Shown here: piece by piece, positions 23,963-33,046 of the stretch
How the letters are laid out: each line of letters opens with the position of its first letter
Position numbering within the stretch: the stretch's first letter is position 1
Source of the DNA: Acidobacteriota bacterium
GTDB taxonomy: Bacteria; Acidobacteriota; UBA4820; DSQY01
Direction: 5' to 3'
NCBI GenBank assembly: GCA_040752915.1
Contig: JBFMHB010000031.1
Location: 1 to 36,490, forward strand
DNA: 36,490 bases
Position numbers and translations under genes: made by a program
Notes under the pieces: generated by a model
Told to the model about the DNA's origin: nothing
Databases searched by the model: none
The model's input: only the letters and a program-made list of their open reading frames with translations

Positions 23963-24846
23963 GGACCCTCCTGCCAATAGGGATAAAAATTGTACCACTG
24001 GTCCGGATACCGTTCCAGTACGGCCCCGAAGAAATCCGCCGCCCCCTGGAGCGCGGCCCGGACCGACCCGTCATCGCCCCCGCACCGGGCGGGTTCGCCC
24101 ACCCAGGCCGAATAGGTCCCGTCCTGTTCCGCCATGACCGCCGTGGGGACCAGAGGGACGCCGGCCAGGGCCGCCAGAAGGGCCGGGCTTCGGAGGAAGT
24201 GGGCGGGGCGCCCTCGAAAAACGACCGGCGCGCGGTCTCGCCCCACCGCCCGATCGGCGAGGATGACCGCGCTCTCTCCGCGCTCCAGGGAAGATCGAAG
24301 GGCGGGAAGGGACCGAAGCACGGCGTCCGCCGGGAGATAATGGTGGCCTTGCCGCTCCCGTCTCCGGCTCCGGAAGCGCTCCAGGTCCGGGTCCCGCTCC
24401 GGAAAGCCCAGAATCCAATGCGGTCCCACGGACGCGGCCAGGAAGGCGCCGCCGACCTCCCAGTTGCCCAGGTGGGCGGTTACGAGGACCTTGCCGCCCT
24501 GCCGGGCCATCCGCTCGGTGGCTGCGGGCGACCGGGGAACGACGCGGGGAGGATCGACGGGCGCCCGGAGATAGTCCGCCACGCCGCGGGCGTACGCGCG
24601 AAGCGTCCGGATGGCCAGCTCCTCCGGGCCTCCCGGAGGGAGGTCGGGGAAGGCGCCCCGGAGATTGGACGCGAGGGACCTCCGCACCTCGGGCCCGTGC
24701 AGGGCGTAGGCTTCTGCGATGGCCTCGGCCAGGGCGCGCGCCACCTGGCGGGGAACGGCGGGGGCGAGGGCTTCGCCCAGGGCGAGAAGCCATCCCCGAT
24801 TCAGGGGGCCGCCCCCCCAAGGGATCGAGGGGGCACGGTCAGCCAT
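23959..24846 (-). CDS. LpxL-like lysophospholipid/lipid A acyltransferase
   Basis: 295 aa. It belongs to the LpxL/HtrB (LABLAT) superfamily: TAHLGNWE with H125 and E130 gives the HxxxxE catalytic pair. GESAVILADRAVGRDRAPVVFRGRPAHF and a C-terminal YPDQWYNFYPYW, typical of family ends (WxxFY), support it. No N-terminal transmembrane helix is strong, but hydrophobic segments suggest membrane association. It probably transfers an acyl chain to a lipid A precursor or another amphipathic glycolipid. The ATG at 24846 overlaps the GT2 gene by 8 nt. This acyltransferase-GT2 pairing also occurs in aryl-polyene-like clusters, but no polyketide synthase genes are present here. Confidence 0.85.
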   Translation of the reverse strand: MADRAPSIPWGGGPLNRGWLLALGEALAPAVPRQVARALAEAIAEAYALHGPEVRRSLASNLRGAFPDLPPGGPEELAIRTLRAYARGVADYLRAPVDPPRVVPRSPAATERMARQGGKVLVTAHLGNWEVGGAFLAASVGPHWILGFPERDPDLERFRSRRRERQGHHYLPADAVLRSLPALRSSLERGESAVILADRAVGRDRAPVVFRGRPAHFLRSPALLAALAGVPLVPTAVMAEQDGTYSAWVGEPARCGGDDGSVRAALQGAADFFGAVLERYPDQWYNFYPYWQEGP

Positions 24847-25534
24847 GGCGCAGAATCGCCCTGAGGACCACAAGGGTGTCGGCCAAGGCCCGGAAGTGGC
24901 TCCCCCCGCCCTGATACACCGCGCTCACCGGCACGTGGGTCCATCGCGCCTTCGCGCCGAGCGCCTTGAGAAGGATTTCGGCGTCCACGCCGAAGCCGTC
25001 GGATTCGATCCGAATGGAGCGCGCCAGGTCCGATCTCAGGGCCCGGAAGCCGCACTGGGAGTCGAGGATCGGTTCCCCGGTCAGGAGGGCCACGAGCGCC
25101 GTTCCGAGGCGGTTCGCCCAAAGCCTCAACGGGGGAAAGCGTTCGGACTGCCCCATCCGGTTCCCAAGGATGAGGTCGATTCCGGGAGCCCTCGCCCGCA
25201 GGAGGCGACCGGCCTCGGCGGGAAGGTGCTGCCCGTCGCCGTCCATGAGGAGGATCCACTCCAGCCCCGGGTCTTGAAGCAGGTGGGCGAGCCCCTCGCG
25301 AAGGGCCGCCCCCTTTCCGGCGGGGGAGGGGCGCGAAAGGACCCGGGCTCCCGCTGCGGCGGCCTCCCTGCCCGTGTGGTCGGAGGACCCGTCGTCCACT
25401 ACGGTCACCGTCAGCCCGACGTCGACGAGGCTTCGGACGAGTTCCCCGATGGTGTCTCCGCAGTCCCGCGCCGGGATGAGTACGGCCGTCCCGGATTCGG
25501 GGTCGGAAGGCGTTTCCAGAGGCGGCTCCCCCAT
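24839..25534 (-). CDS. GT2 glycosyltransferase, DPM/polyprenyl-phosphate-type
   Basis: 231 aa. The GT-A fold begins TAVLIPARDCGDTIGELVRSL, then VVDDGSSDHTGREA, KGAALREGL and the metal-binding LLMDGDGQH (DxD), typical of dolichol-phosphate mannosyltransferase-like enzymes. GNRMGQSERFPPLRLWANRLGTALV and SQCGFRALR match the same subgroup. No C-terminal membrane domain is present. The ATG at 25534 is preceded by AGGG about 8 bases upstream; a TTG two codons earlier is possible. It lies 25 nt after pta and overlaps the acyltransferase gene. The substrate is unknown. Confidence 0.87.
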   Translation of the reverse strand: MGEPPLETPSDPESGTAVLIPARDCGDTIGELVRSLVDVGLTVTVVDDGSSDHTGREAAAAGARVLSRPSPAGKGAALREGLAHLLQDPGLEWILLMDGDGQHLPAEAGRLLRARAPGIDLILGNRMGQSERFPPLRLWANRLGTALVALLTGEPILDSQCGFRALRSDLARSIRIESDGFGVDAEILLKALGAKARWTHVPVSAVYQGGGSHFRALADTLVVLRAILRHG

Positions 25535-25559
25535 TCGCAATACCCTGTTTCCTGCATCC

Positions 25560-26567
25560 TCACCGGGGACCCAAGGCCTGAGCCTGGACCCCGGTGACGG
25601 CGGCCACGTCCGCGATGTCCTGGGCCGAGCACCCCCGGCTGAGGTCGTTGGCCGCGGCCGAGAGCCCCTGGAGGATGGGGCCGAGCGCGACGGCGCCGGC
25701 GAGCCGCTCGGTCAGTTTGTAGGCGATGTTCCCGGCGTCGAGGTTGGGGAAAATGAGGACGTTGGCCTGGCCCGCCACGGCGCTCCCGGGCGACTTGGAG
25801 GCCCCCACTCTGGGGACGAGAGCGGCGTCCGCCTGGAGTTCTCCGTCCGCCTTGACGTGCGGCGCTCGGGCCCGAAAGGTCTCGAGGGCCCGCACCACCT
25901 TGTCCACGCTCTCGTGCCGGGCCGAACCCTTGGTGGAAAAGGAGAGGAAGGCCACCTTCGGTTCCCGGTTCACGAGAAGGCGAAAGGACTCGGCGGCGCA
26001 CAGGGCGATTTCCGCGAGCTGTTCCGAGGTCGGATAGGGAACGAGCCCCGCGTCGGAGTAGACGAACACGCCGTCCTCGCCGAACTCGCGCCTGGGAGTG
26101 ACCATGAGGAAGAAGGAGGAGACGGTCCGAATGCCGGCCGCCGGTCCGAAGCAGCGCAGGTACGCCCGGACCGAATCGGCGGTCGTGTGCGTGGCGCCCG
26201 AGACGACCCCGTCGGCCCGCCCCTGGGCCACCAGGAGGCACGCGGCGTAGAGCGGGTTTCGGGCGAGGGTCCGCGCCTCGTCCTCCGTGGCTCCTCGGCC
26301 GCGGTTGCGCTCGAGATAGGTCCTCGCCGCCTCCCGCTCGAACCGGGGTTCGGAGGGGTCCAGGACCTCCACGACGGCGTCGGAGAGCCCTTGGTCCGCC
26401 AGCCGCTTTTCGAGGCGCCTCCGGTCCCCCACGAGGACCGGAAGGGCCGTGCGGGCCGAAAGGATCAGACGGACGGCCTCCAGGGTCCTGGGGTCTTCGG
26501 CCTCGGGCAGGGCGATTCGCTTGAGGTCGGCGGCGGCGCGCTTGCGGATGTCGTCCAGGAGAGCCAT
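25560..26567 (-). CDS. pta: phosphate acetyltransferase
   Basis: 335 aa, the short single-domain Pta. It interconverts acetyl-CoA and acetyl phosphate. Family features are [72 protein letters not shown] and [32 protein letters not shown]. No acetate kinase gene is in the window, so a role in acetate fermentation cannot be asserted from context. The ATG at 26567 has GGGGAGG six bases upstream; the longer frame to 26594 adds nine weak residues. It appears to be first in the long minus-strand unit. Confidence 0.94.
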   Translation of the reverse strand: MALLDDIRKRAAADLKRIALPEAEDPRTLEAVRLILSARTALPVLVGDRRRLEKRLADQGLSDAVVEVLDPSEPRFEREAARTYLERNRGRGATEDEARTLARNPLYAACLLVAQGRADGVVSGATHTTADSVRAYLRCFGPAAGIRTVSSFFLMVTPRREFGEDGVFVYSDAGLVPYPTSEQLAEIALCAAESFRLLVNREPKVAFLSFSTKGSARHESVDKVVRALETFRARAPHVKADGELQADAALVPRVGASKSPGSAVAGQANVLIFPNLDAGNIAYKLTERLAGAVALGPILQGLSAAANDLSRGCSAQDIADVAAVTGVQAQALGPR

Positions 26568-26666
26568 TTCCCACCTCCCCGGAAAGCGTAGCACGAAACG
26601 GCGTCCCTCCTTCTGAATCCCTGGCGGAGAGAACCGCCTTGCGCCCCCCGGAGCCGAGGCGCGACA

Positions 26667-27860
26667 ATGTCCGCCATGGAGCCGAGGCGCCTCCCCCGGA
26701 ACGTCTGGATCGTGGGCCTGGTCAGCCTGTTCAACGACATCTCCTCGGAGATGATCTACCCCCTCCTGCCTCTCTTTCTGACGGGCGTTCTCAAGGCCTC
26801 TCGGACCTCCCTGGGAGTGGTGGAGGGCGTGGCGGAAGCCCTCGCGAGCCTCCTGAAGGTCTTCTCGGGTGTGCTTTCGGACCGCTTCCGCACGAGAAAG
26901 GTCCCCATGCTTCTGGGCTACGGCCTTTCCCTCGCTTCCCGGCCCGTGCTGGCCTCGGCGGGCGGGTGGGGATCCGTTTTCGGGGCGCGCCTGGTGGACC
27001 GGACGGGAAAGGGGATCCGCACGGCACCACGGGATGCCGTCATCGCCGACAGCACAGCGCCGGAACTAAGAGGGAGAGCCTTTGGGGTCCACCGGGCCCT
27101 GGACACGGCTGGCGCCGCCGTGGGCCCCGCCATCGCGGCTCTCCTGCTTTCCTCCACGACCATCGGAATCCGGGGAATCTTCTGGCTGAGCCTCCTGCCC
27201 GGAGTCCTGGCCCTGGTCCTGATCCCGCTCCTGAGGGACAAGGTGCCCGATTCGCCTCCGCGGGGCCGCGGTCCGTCCCTGGGGGAGGCGGTCCGCCTTG
27301 GGGGGGCTTACCGGGATTTCCTCGTGGTGACGGCCCTGTTCACGCTGGCCAACTCCTCCGATACGTTTCTCCTCTTGAAGGCGCGGGAAGCGGGCTTCTC
27401 GGTGGCCGGGGTCACGGGCGTCTACACCTTGTTCAACCTGTTCTACGCCGCCATCTCGGGGCCCGTGGGAGTCTGGGCCGATGGCTGGGGCCGCAGGCGT
27501 GTCGTGCTCCTCTCGTTTTTTTACTACGGGGCCGTCTACGCGGGCTTCGCCCTGGCCGGCTCCCCCGCGTCGGTCCTCCTCCTCTTCGTCCTTTACGGCC
27601 CCTTCCAGGCCGTGGAGGAGGGCGTGAAGAAGGCCTACCTGAGCGAGCTGATTCCTGGATCGCTCATGGGGTCGGGAATGGGCCTTTACCACGCCGTCCG
27701 AGGTCTGGCCCTTCTGCCGGCTTCCCTCCTCACCGGCGGGCTCTGGGACGCCCTCGGGCCGGGGTGGGCCCTGGGCGCGGACGCGCTTCTGGCCACGGCC
27801 GTGGGGTGCCTCTTCGCGCTCCTGACGCGCAGGCGCAAGGGTGGGGAGGCCGTGCCATGA
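26667..27860 (+). CDS. major facilitator superfamily transporter
   Basis: 397 aa, about 12 hydrophobic helices. Near the N-terminus [26 protein letters not shown], then [21 protein letters not shown] (the MFS loop 2-3 motif) and [23 protein letters not shown], identify the family. The segment resembles MFS members annotated only as transporters; the substrate cannot be given. The start is ATG 26667; an internal ATG at 26676 follows and the context shows GAGG about 8 bases before. Its stop overlaps the pcm start (ATGA), so the two are coupled. Confidence 0.9.
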   Translation: MSAMEPRRLPRNVWIVGLVSLFNDISSEMIYPLLPLFLTGVLKASRTSLGVVEGVAEALASLLKVFSGVLSDRFRTRKVPMLLGYGLSLASRPVLASAGGWGSVFGARLVDRTGKGIRTAPRDAVIADSTAPELRGRAFGVHRALDTAGAAVGPAIAALLLSSTTIGIRGIFWLSLLPGVLALVLIPLLRDKVPDSPPRGRGPSLGEAVRLGGAYRDFLVVTALFTLANSSDTFLLLKAREAGFSVAGVTGVYTLFNLFYAAISGPVGVWADGWGRRRVVLLSFFYYGAVYAGFALAGSPASVLLLFVLYGPFQAVEEGVKKAYLSELIPGSLMGSGMGLYHAVRGLALLPASLLTGGLWDALGPGWALGADALLATAVGCLFALLTRRRKGGEAVP

Positions 27861-28501
27861 GCGGTTCGCTGTCCAATCGGGAAATGGTGAGAAGGCACCT
27901 CGCGGGGAGGGGGGTCCGGTCCAGACGGGTGCTGGGCGCCTTCCTGCGGGTGGACCGGCGCCACTTCATCCCGCCCGAGGCCGAAGGCGCGACGTACGGG
28001 GACCATCCCGTGTCCATCGGCCTGGGTCAGACCGTGAGTCAGCCGTTCATGGTGGCCCTCATGCTGGAGCATCTCCTGATCCGCCGGGGCATGAGGGTTC
28101 TGGAGGTGGGATCGGGATCGGGATACGTTCTGGCCCTCCTCGCCGCCATGGGCGCGCGGCCCTTCGGGATCGAATGGCACCCGGAGCTGGCGCGCCGCAT
28201 CGAGGCCAACTGCCGGGCCGCCGGCTTTCCGGGGATCCCGCTCCGGATCGGAGATGGAGGGCACGGGTGGCGGGAGGAGGCTCCCTTCGACCGCATCCTG
28301 GTTTCGGCCTGCTGCCCGGCCGCGCCCCCGCCGCTCCTTGACCAGGTGGCGCCGGGGGGGATCTTCCTGGCGCCCGTTCGCGACGCCTCGGGGCAGACCC
28401 TCCTCAGGATTACGCGGACGCCGTCGGGCGCCTTGGACTTCGAGTGGAAGGACCGGTGCGTCTTTGTCCCGCTCCTGGGCGATTTCGGAGAGAGGCCATG
28501 A
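27857..28501 (+). CDS. pcm: protein-L-isoaspartate O-methyltransferase
   Basis: 214 aa. It repairs isoaspartyl residues in damaged proteins using SAM. Signatures are VDRRHFIPPEAEGATYGDHPVSIGLGQTVSQPFMVALMLEHL, the SAM-binding VLEVGSGSGYVLALLA (81-96), GIEWHPELARRIEANCRAAG and the later VSACCPAAPPPLLDQVAPGGIFLAPV. It overlaps the MFS gene (ATGA) and the next permease gene (ATGA), so the three form one translationally coupled unit. There is no obvious biochemical reason for that grouping. Confidence 0.92.
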   Translation: MSGSLSNREMVRRHLAGRGVRSRRVLGAFLRVDRRHFIPPEAEGATYGDHPVSIGLGQTVSQPFMVALMLEHLLIRRGMRVLEVGSGSGYVLALLAAMGARPFGIEWHPELARRIEANCRAAGFPGIPLRIGDGGHGWREEAPFDRILVSACCPAAPPPLLDQVAPGGIFLAPVRDASGQTLLRITRTPSGALDFEWKDRCVFVPLLGDFGERP

Positions 28502-30192
28502 GAGGGCCGCTCCTTCTTCTGCGATGCCGGATCGCCATGGCCCTTCACCGGTTCTGGCCGCTCCGGCCGGTGACGGCGCTCTTCGGGGCGGGATTCCTCG
28601 TCCTGGGGGCGGGCTTCCTGGCGGCCGACTTCCTTTTCTTCCGGCGAATCTTCGAGAACCTCCTGGCCACGGAGGAAGTCCCCGCGGCCCTGCTCACCGC
28701 CCTGGCGGCCAAGCTGATGGGGCTGGTCCTCCTGACGACGTTCACCCTCCTTCTCTTTTCGGCCTCCGTGAGCGCCCTGTCCTTCCTGTACCTGGACGAG
28801 GACCTTTCGCTTCTCCTTCCCCTTCCGGCGGGACGAGGGGGACTCCGCGGGTACCGTGCGCTGGAGGCGGGGGCGAGCGCGTCCTACATGGTGGCCCTCC
28901 TCCTCGTTCCCGTCGCGGCGGCCTACTGGAGCCTTCAGAGCCGAAATCCGTCGGTCCTGGCGCTGGACCTGCTCGGCCTCCTCCTGTACCTCGCTACGCC
29001 CCTGGCCTGGGGGATTTCCTTCACGGTCCTCATGGCCCGGTTCTTTCCCGCCCGAAGGCTCCACCAAGTGCTCACGGTTCTGACCGTGGTGATGCTGTGC
29101 CTCCTGGTCGTCCTCTTCCGGCTGGCGCGCCCCGAGGCCTTGCTGAATCCGGCCACGAGCCTCCAGGTCGCGGACGTTCTGGGGTCCATTGCCATGCCCA
29201 GCGAGCGCCTCCTTCCCTCCACGTGGCTGGCCTCCCTCATCGTTCACGGCGCCGAGGGCCGTTGGGACAGGGCCCTGCCGGGCCTTGTGCGGCTGGCGAG
29301 CCTCGCGTCGGCGAGCCTGGTCTTTCTCGCCGTTCTTCTCCGCCTCCTCCACGCGAGGGGGTACGGAAGAGCCCAAGAACAGGGAGGTCTGCGACCCGGA
29401 ACGCCCCCGTCCCGTGTGGCACGCGCCCTCGTCGGGACGGCCGTGTCGCTCGCCCCCGCCGGCCGAGCCAGTCGGGCCGTTCTGCGCAGGGACCTCCTTC
29501 TTTTTTTCAGAGATCCCACCCAGTGGGGGCAGCTCATCATCTTGGCGGCCCTGGTGGTCATCTACCTGTTCAACGTGCGCCTGCTTCCACAGGAAGTGGC
29601 GGTCCTCAAGGTGGCCGTCTCCTACTGGAACCTGGCCACCCTGGGGCTCATCGTGGCCTCGGTGGCGGGCCGATTCGCGTTCACGGCCGTTTCCTCCGAG
29701 GGGAAGGCCTATTTTGCCTCCCGAGCTCTCCCCCTGGGCGTGGGCTCCTACCTGTGGGCCAAGTACCTTTTCACCGCCGTGCCTCTTTCCATGCTGGCGT
29801 CCTGCGCCCTGTACGGATCCAACCGTTTTCTGGGCGTGCGGGGGGAGGCCCTGCACTACACGCTGTTCCTCGCCATGGCCTCCTCGCTGGCCCTGGCCGC
29901 CCTGGCGCTGTGCCTGGGATGCGTCGCGCCGGTCTTCGACGCGCGCAACCCGGCCAAGGCCGTCATGAGCGCCTGGGGGCTCACCTACATGTTCCTCTCC
30001 CTTCTCTACGTGGGCCTCGTCCTCGTCCTCTCCGCGCGGCCCGTCTACCGCTACTACGCCCACCTGGTGGGCCGGGGTCCCGAGGCGGACTTCGCCGGGG
30101 CCGCCCTGCAGGTGGGCGCCGTGAGCTTTGCCCTGGTCGTCTTGTGCATGGGTGCGGCGGCCTCACGCCTCAAAGGGCTCGAACCCGCCTGA
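28498..30192 (+). CDS. ABC-2-like permease (putative exporter membrane subunit)
   Basis: 564 aa, two hydrophobic halves with about six helices each, no nucleotide-binding domain. Features include FLYLDEDLSLLLPLPAGRG after the first helices, a central RASRAVLRRDLLLFFRDPTQWGQLIILAALVVIYLFNVRLLP, and SSEGKAYFASRALPLGVGSYLWAKYLF. These match a group of ABC-2-type permeases described only as putative. The cognate ATPase is not in the window, so it may be encoded elsewhere or immediately outside the operon. The start (ATG 28498) overlaps pcm by 4 nt. Cargo unknown. Confidence 0.82.
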   Translation: MRGPLLLLRCRIAMALHRFWPLRPVTALFGAGFLVLGAGFLAADFLFFRRIFENLLATEEVPAALLTALAAKLMGLVLLTTFTLLLFSASVSALSFLYLDEDLSLLLPLPAGRGGLRGYRALEAGASASYMVALLLVPVAAAYWSLQSRNPSVLALDLLGLLLYLATPLAWGISFTVLMARFFPARRLHQVLTVLTVVMLCLLVVLFRLARPEALLNPATSLQVADVLGSIAMPSERLLPSTWLASLIVHGAEGRWDRALPGLVRLASLASASLVFLAVLLRLLHARGYGRAQEQGGLRPGTPPSRVARALVGTAVSLAPAGRASRAVLRRDLLLFFRDPTQWGQLIILAALVVIYLFNVRLLPQEVAVLKVAVSYWNLATLGLIVASVAGRFAFTAVSSEGKAYFASRALPLGVGSYLWAKYLFTAVPLSMLASCALYGSNRFLGVRGEALHYTLFLAMASSLALAALALCLGCVAPVFDARNPAKAVMSAWGLTYMFLSLLYVGLVLVLSARPVYRYYAHLVGRGPEADFAGAALQVGAVSFALVVLCMGAAASRLKGLEPA

Positions 30193-30231
30193 AAGCGCCT
30201 TCCCCGTGTCCGGTTCCAGCCCGATTCGTTG

Positions 30232-30255
30232 TACAATGCCGCCTCCGCGGGAGGC
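30232..30255 (+). promoter_or_regulatory. candidate -10 and leader hairpin before the PLP enzyme gene
   Basis: TACAAT at 30232-30237 (5 of 6 to TATAAT) has no good -35 box at 16-18 bp. It is followed by GCCTCCGCGGGAGGC (30241-30255), a perfect 6-bp stem with a 3-nt loop, and then AAGGAG just before the ATG at 30284. The upstream permease gene ended at 30192, so a separate transcription unit is plausible. Confidence 0.4.
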
Positions 30256-30283
30256 GCCGCGCTCCCGCCCCGAAGGAGAACCC

Positions 30284-31477
30284 ATGACCACGTCCGGACG
30301 GAAAGACCTCGCAACCGACACGCTCTGCATCCACGCGGGTCAGGATCCAGATCCCGCCTACGGCGCCGTCGCCCCCCCCATTTTCCAGACCTCGACCTTC
30401 GCCTTCACGAGCGCCGACCAGGGGGCCTCGCGCTTCGCGGGGAAGGACCCCGGCTACATTTACACCCGGATGGGGAACCCGACGGTCCGAATGCTCGAGG
30501 ACAACGTGGCGGCGCTGGAGGAAGGCGGTTTCGCGCTCGCCACTTCCTCGGGGATGGCGGCGGTCTCCACGATCTTCTTCGCCCTGCTCTCGAAGGGAGA
30601 CCACGTGGTCTGCGGGGATTCCGTGTACGGGCCCTCGCGAGTCGTCCTCTCCCGCGACTTCAGCCGCTTCGGGGTCGCCGCGACCTTCGTGGACACGAGC
30701 GACGACGGCGCCCTCCGGAGGGCCGTGAAGGGCTCCACTCGCCTGGTGTTCCTGGAGACTCCCGCCAACCCCACCCTCGCCGTCACCGACATCGCGCTGG
30801 CGGCCGAGATTGCCCACGGCGCAGGCGCCCTCCTCGTGGTGGACAACACATTCATGAGCCCGGTCCTGCAGAAGCCCTTCCGCCACGGAGCGGACGTCGT
30901 TCTTCACTCGGTGACGAAGTTCCTGAACGGCCATTCGGACGTCGTGGGGGGCATCCTGGTCTTCCGTGACGAGGCCCTTTGGAAGAGGGTCCGATCGGTC
31001 CTCCACTACCTGGGCGGGACCATGGACCCCCACCAGGCCTGGCTGGTCCTGAGGGGGGTCAAGACCCTCGCCCTCCGCGTTCGGGCGGCGCAGGAGAGCG
31101 CCCGGGCCGTGGCGGCCATGCTCCAGGCGCATCCCGCCGTCGCCTCGGTTCGGTATCCGGGTCTCCCCGGATTCGCCGGAGCGGGAGTCATGGCGCGCCA
31201 GGCGGAGGGCCCCGGCTCGCTCATCTCCTTCGAACTGCGCGGCGGGGTGGAGGCGGGCCGGAAGCTGCTCGAGCGGGTCCGTCTGGCCACGCTGGCGGTC
31301 TCCCTCGGGGGGGTGGAGACCCTCATTCAGCACCCCGCCTCCATGACGCACGCGGCCATGTCCCGCCAGGAGCGCCTGGATGCGGGAATCACGGACGGGC
31401 TGGTCCGCCTGTCCGTGGGCTGCGAGGCGAAGGAGGACCTTCTCCGGGACCTCGAGGAGGCCCTCGCGGGGCTCTGA
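30284..31477 (+). CDS. trans-sulfuration PLP enzyme (cystathionine gamma-synthase / methionine gamma-lyase family)
   Basis: 397 aa fold-type I PLP enzyme. Typical segments are TLCIHAGQDPDPAYGAVAPPIFQTSTFAF, YTRMGNPTVRMLEDNVAALE, SSGMAA, NPTLAVTDI, VVDNTF, HSVTKFLNGHSDVVGG (PLP lysine K212) and LGGVETLIQHPASMTH. The methionine gamma-lyase signature Cys (Cys116 of the Pseudomonas putida enzyme, YGCT) is Pro here (YGPS, P117). A cystathionine gamma-synthase or lyase, or O-acylhomoserine sulfhydrylase, is therefore as likely as a methionine lyase. The ATG at 30284 has AAGGAG 5-6 bases upstream; longer upstream frames overlap the permease. The gene is convergent with phoU. Confidence 0.9.
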   Translation: MTTSGRKDLATDTLCIHAGQDPDPAYGAVAPPIFQTSTFAFTSADQGASRFAGKDPGYIYTRMGNPTVRMLEDNVAALEEGGFALATSSGMAAVSTIFFALLSKGDHVVCGDSVYGPSRVVLSRDFSRFGVAATFVDTSDDGALRRAVKGSTRLVFLETPANPTLAVTDIALAAEIAHGAGALLVVDNTFMSPVLQKPFRHGADVVLHSVTKFLNGHSDVVGGILVFRDEALWKRVRSVLHYLGGTMDPHQAWLVLRGVKTLALRVRAAQESARAVAAMLQAHPAVASVRYPGLPGFAGAGVMARQAEGPGSLISFELRGGVEAGRKLLERVRLATLAVSLGGVETLIQHPASMTHAAMSRQERLDAGITDGLVRLSVGCEAKEDLLRDLEEALAGL

Positions 31478-31508
31478 TTGGAGGCGGGATCCAAGAGGCC
31501 CCCTGGGG

Positions 31509-32165
31509 TCAGACCTTCCCGAGGTGCTTGAGGGAGGTCCCTTCCGCCATGAAGACCACGTCTTCGGCCACGTTGGTGCAGAGGTCGGCGATCCGTTCGA
31601 ACTCCTTGGCCGCGAAGACCAGCGCGATGGCCGTCTGACGCTGAGCCCTCTCGGACCAGCGCTCGGAGAGCACGTCGGAGATGGCTTTCTGAAGCAGTTC
31701 GTCCACCTCGTCGTCGCGCCGGATGACGGTCTTGGCCAGGGCCGTATCGCGGGCCACGAAGGCGGTGATGGCGTCGCTGAGCATGGCCAGGCAGACGTCG
31801 CTCATCCTTCGAAACATGTCCGCGGAGGAGGCGGAGGGGAAAGTCCCCACCTGCTCGGCGCGCTCCGCCACGTTGAGGGCGTGGTCCCCGATGCGCTCGA
31901 GGTCGTTGTTGATCTTGAGGGCCATGAGGACGCTCCTCAGGTCGTCCGCCTCGGGCTGGTACAGCGCGAGGATCCGAAGGCACCGGGCGTCGTTGGCGTT
32001 CTCCATTCGGTTCAACGCCCGCTCCGCCGACCGGATCTTCGGAAGGGCCTCCATGTCGCAGCGAAGGAACGCCTCCGAGGCCGTCCGCAGAAGGTTGCCC
32101 GCGTCGTCGGCCATGGCGGCGATGCTCTCCAAGAGCTGCTGAATCTCGTCTCTTCCGCGCCCCAT
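31509..32165 (-). CDS. phoU: phosphate transport regulator PhoU
   Basis: 218 aa, two PhoU helical-bundle domains with repeated E/DxxxD metal-binding motifs (ALKINNDLERIGDHALNVAE at about residue 82 and AAKEFERIADLCTNVAEDVVFMAEG near the C-terminus). It is expected to damp pst transport and the PhoR/PhoB signal. It is the last gene of the pst unit, after a 53-nt gap following pstB; AGGAG lies upstream of its ATG. No phoR or phoB is in the window. The C-terminal TSLKHLGKV is as in other family members. Confidence 0.93.
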   Translation of the reverse strand: MGRGRDEIQQLLESIAAMADDAGNLLRTASEAFLRCDMEALPKIRSAERALNRMENANDARCLRILALYQPEADDLRSVLMALKINNDLERIGDHALNVAERAEQVGTFPSASSADMFRRMSDVCLAMLSDAITAFVARDTALAKTVIRRDDEVDELLQKAISDVLSERWSERAQRQTAIALVFAAKEFERIADLCTNVAEDVVFMAEGTSLKHLGKV

Positions 32166-32218
32166 GCGATATCTCCTGCCGGATCAGGCCGGCCCTGGAC
32201 GCAACGGTCCCGTTCGGC

Positions 32219-33046
32219 TCAACCGAAGCGGCCCGTGAGGTAGTCCCGTGTCCTTCCCTGCTCGGGGTTGGTGAAGATCCTTTCGGTCTCGCCGAACTCC
32301 ACGAGTTCCCCGAGGTAGAGGAAGGCGGTGAAGGCCGACACGCGCGCGGCCTGCTGCATATTGTGCGTGACGATGACGATGGTGTACCGTCCCTTGAGCT
32401 GGTCGATGAGTTCCTCGATCTTGGCCGTGGCGATGGGATCCAGCGCGGAGGCGGGCTCGTCCATGAGCAAGACCTCCGGCTCCACGGCGATGGCCCGGGC
32501 GATGCACAACCGTTGCTGCTGGCCCCCCGAGAGGCTCATCCCCGAGTGGCCGAGGATGTCTTTGACCTCTTCCCAAAGGGCGGCCCGGCGGAGCGCCACC
32601 TCCACCCTTTCCCTCAGCTCCGACTTGGGAAGGTTTTCGTAGAGACGGATTCCGAAGGCCACGTTGTCGAAGATGGACATGGGAAAGGGCGTCGGCTTCT
32701 GGAAGACCATCCCCACCCTGGCGCGCAGGGAGGTCACGTCCACGTCCCGGTCCAGGATGTTCCTTCCGTCCAGGAGGATTTCGCCCTCGGCGCGCTGTCC
32801 CCGGTACAGATCGAACATCCGGTTGAAACAACGGATGAGGGTGGATTTCCCGCATCCGGAGGGGCCGATGAAAGCCGTGACTTCCTGGGAGTGAATGGGG
32901 AGGTTGATGTTCCGCAGGGCCTGTTGAGTCCCGTAGTAGAAATTCAAGCGCCGCACGTCGATTCGGACGTCATGCTCCCGCTGGACGGCCTCCCCGGGAA
33001 CCGGTGCGGTGGCTTGGACGCTCTGGGCAACCAGGATCTCGTTCAT
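32219..33046 (-). CDS. pstB: phosphate ABC transporter ATP-binding protein
   Basis: 275 aa ATPase of the high-affinity phosphate importer. Walker A is GPSGCGKST, the Q-loop [12 protein letters not shown], the ABC signature LSGGQQQRL, Walker [14 protein letters not shown] and the H-loop [26 protein letters not shown] is the usual PstB beginning; about 25 residues precede it. The start was set at the ATG 33046 because it overlaps the pstA stop (ATGA); the longer frame to 33649 lies within pstA. Fully standard. Confidence 0.96.
   Translation of the reverse strand: MNEILVAQSVQATAPVPGEAVQREHDVRIDVRRLNFYYGTQQALRNINLPIHSQEVTAFIGPSGCGKSTLIRCFNRMFDLYRGQRAEGEILLDGRNILDRDVDVTSLRARVGMVFQKPTPFPMSIFDNVAFGIRLYENLPKSELRERVEVALRRAALWEEVKDILGHSGMSLSGGQQQRLCIARAIAVEPEVLLMDEPASALDPIATAKIEELIDQLKGRYTIVIVTHNMQQAARVSAFTAFLYLGELVEFGETERIFTNPEQGRTRDYLTGRFG

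Noticed and set aside
26651-26690. 12-bp direct repeat GAGCCGAGGCGC around the MFS start
   Set aside because: Two copies only, one within the coding start; probably chance in G+C-rich sequence.
28039-30287. Long frames (about 675 codons) on both strands over the ABC-2-like permease
   Set aside because: Low-complexity Pro/Gly/Arg or Gln/Glu-rich translations; the 28498 frame has helices, family motifs and ATGA coupling.
30284-31477. Naming the PLP enzyme methionine gamma-lyase
   Set aside because: The signature active-site Cys is Pro; the family assignment is kept general.
31478-31508. Terminator between the PLP enzyme gene and phoU
   Set aside because: Only 4-5-bp dyads without U-tracts on either strand.
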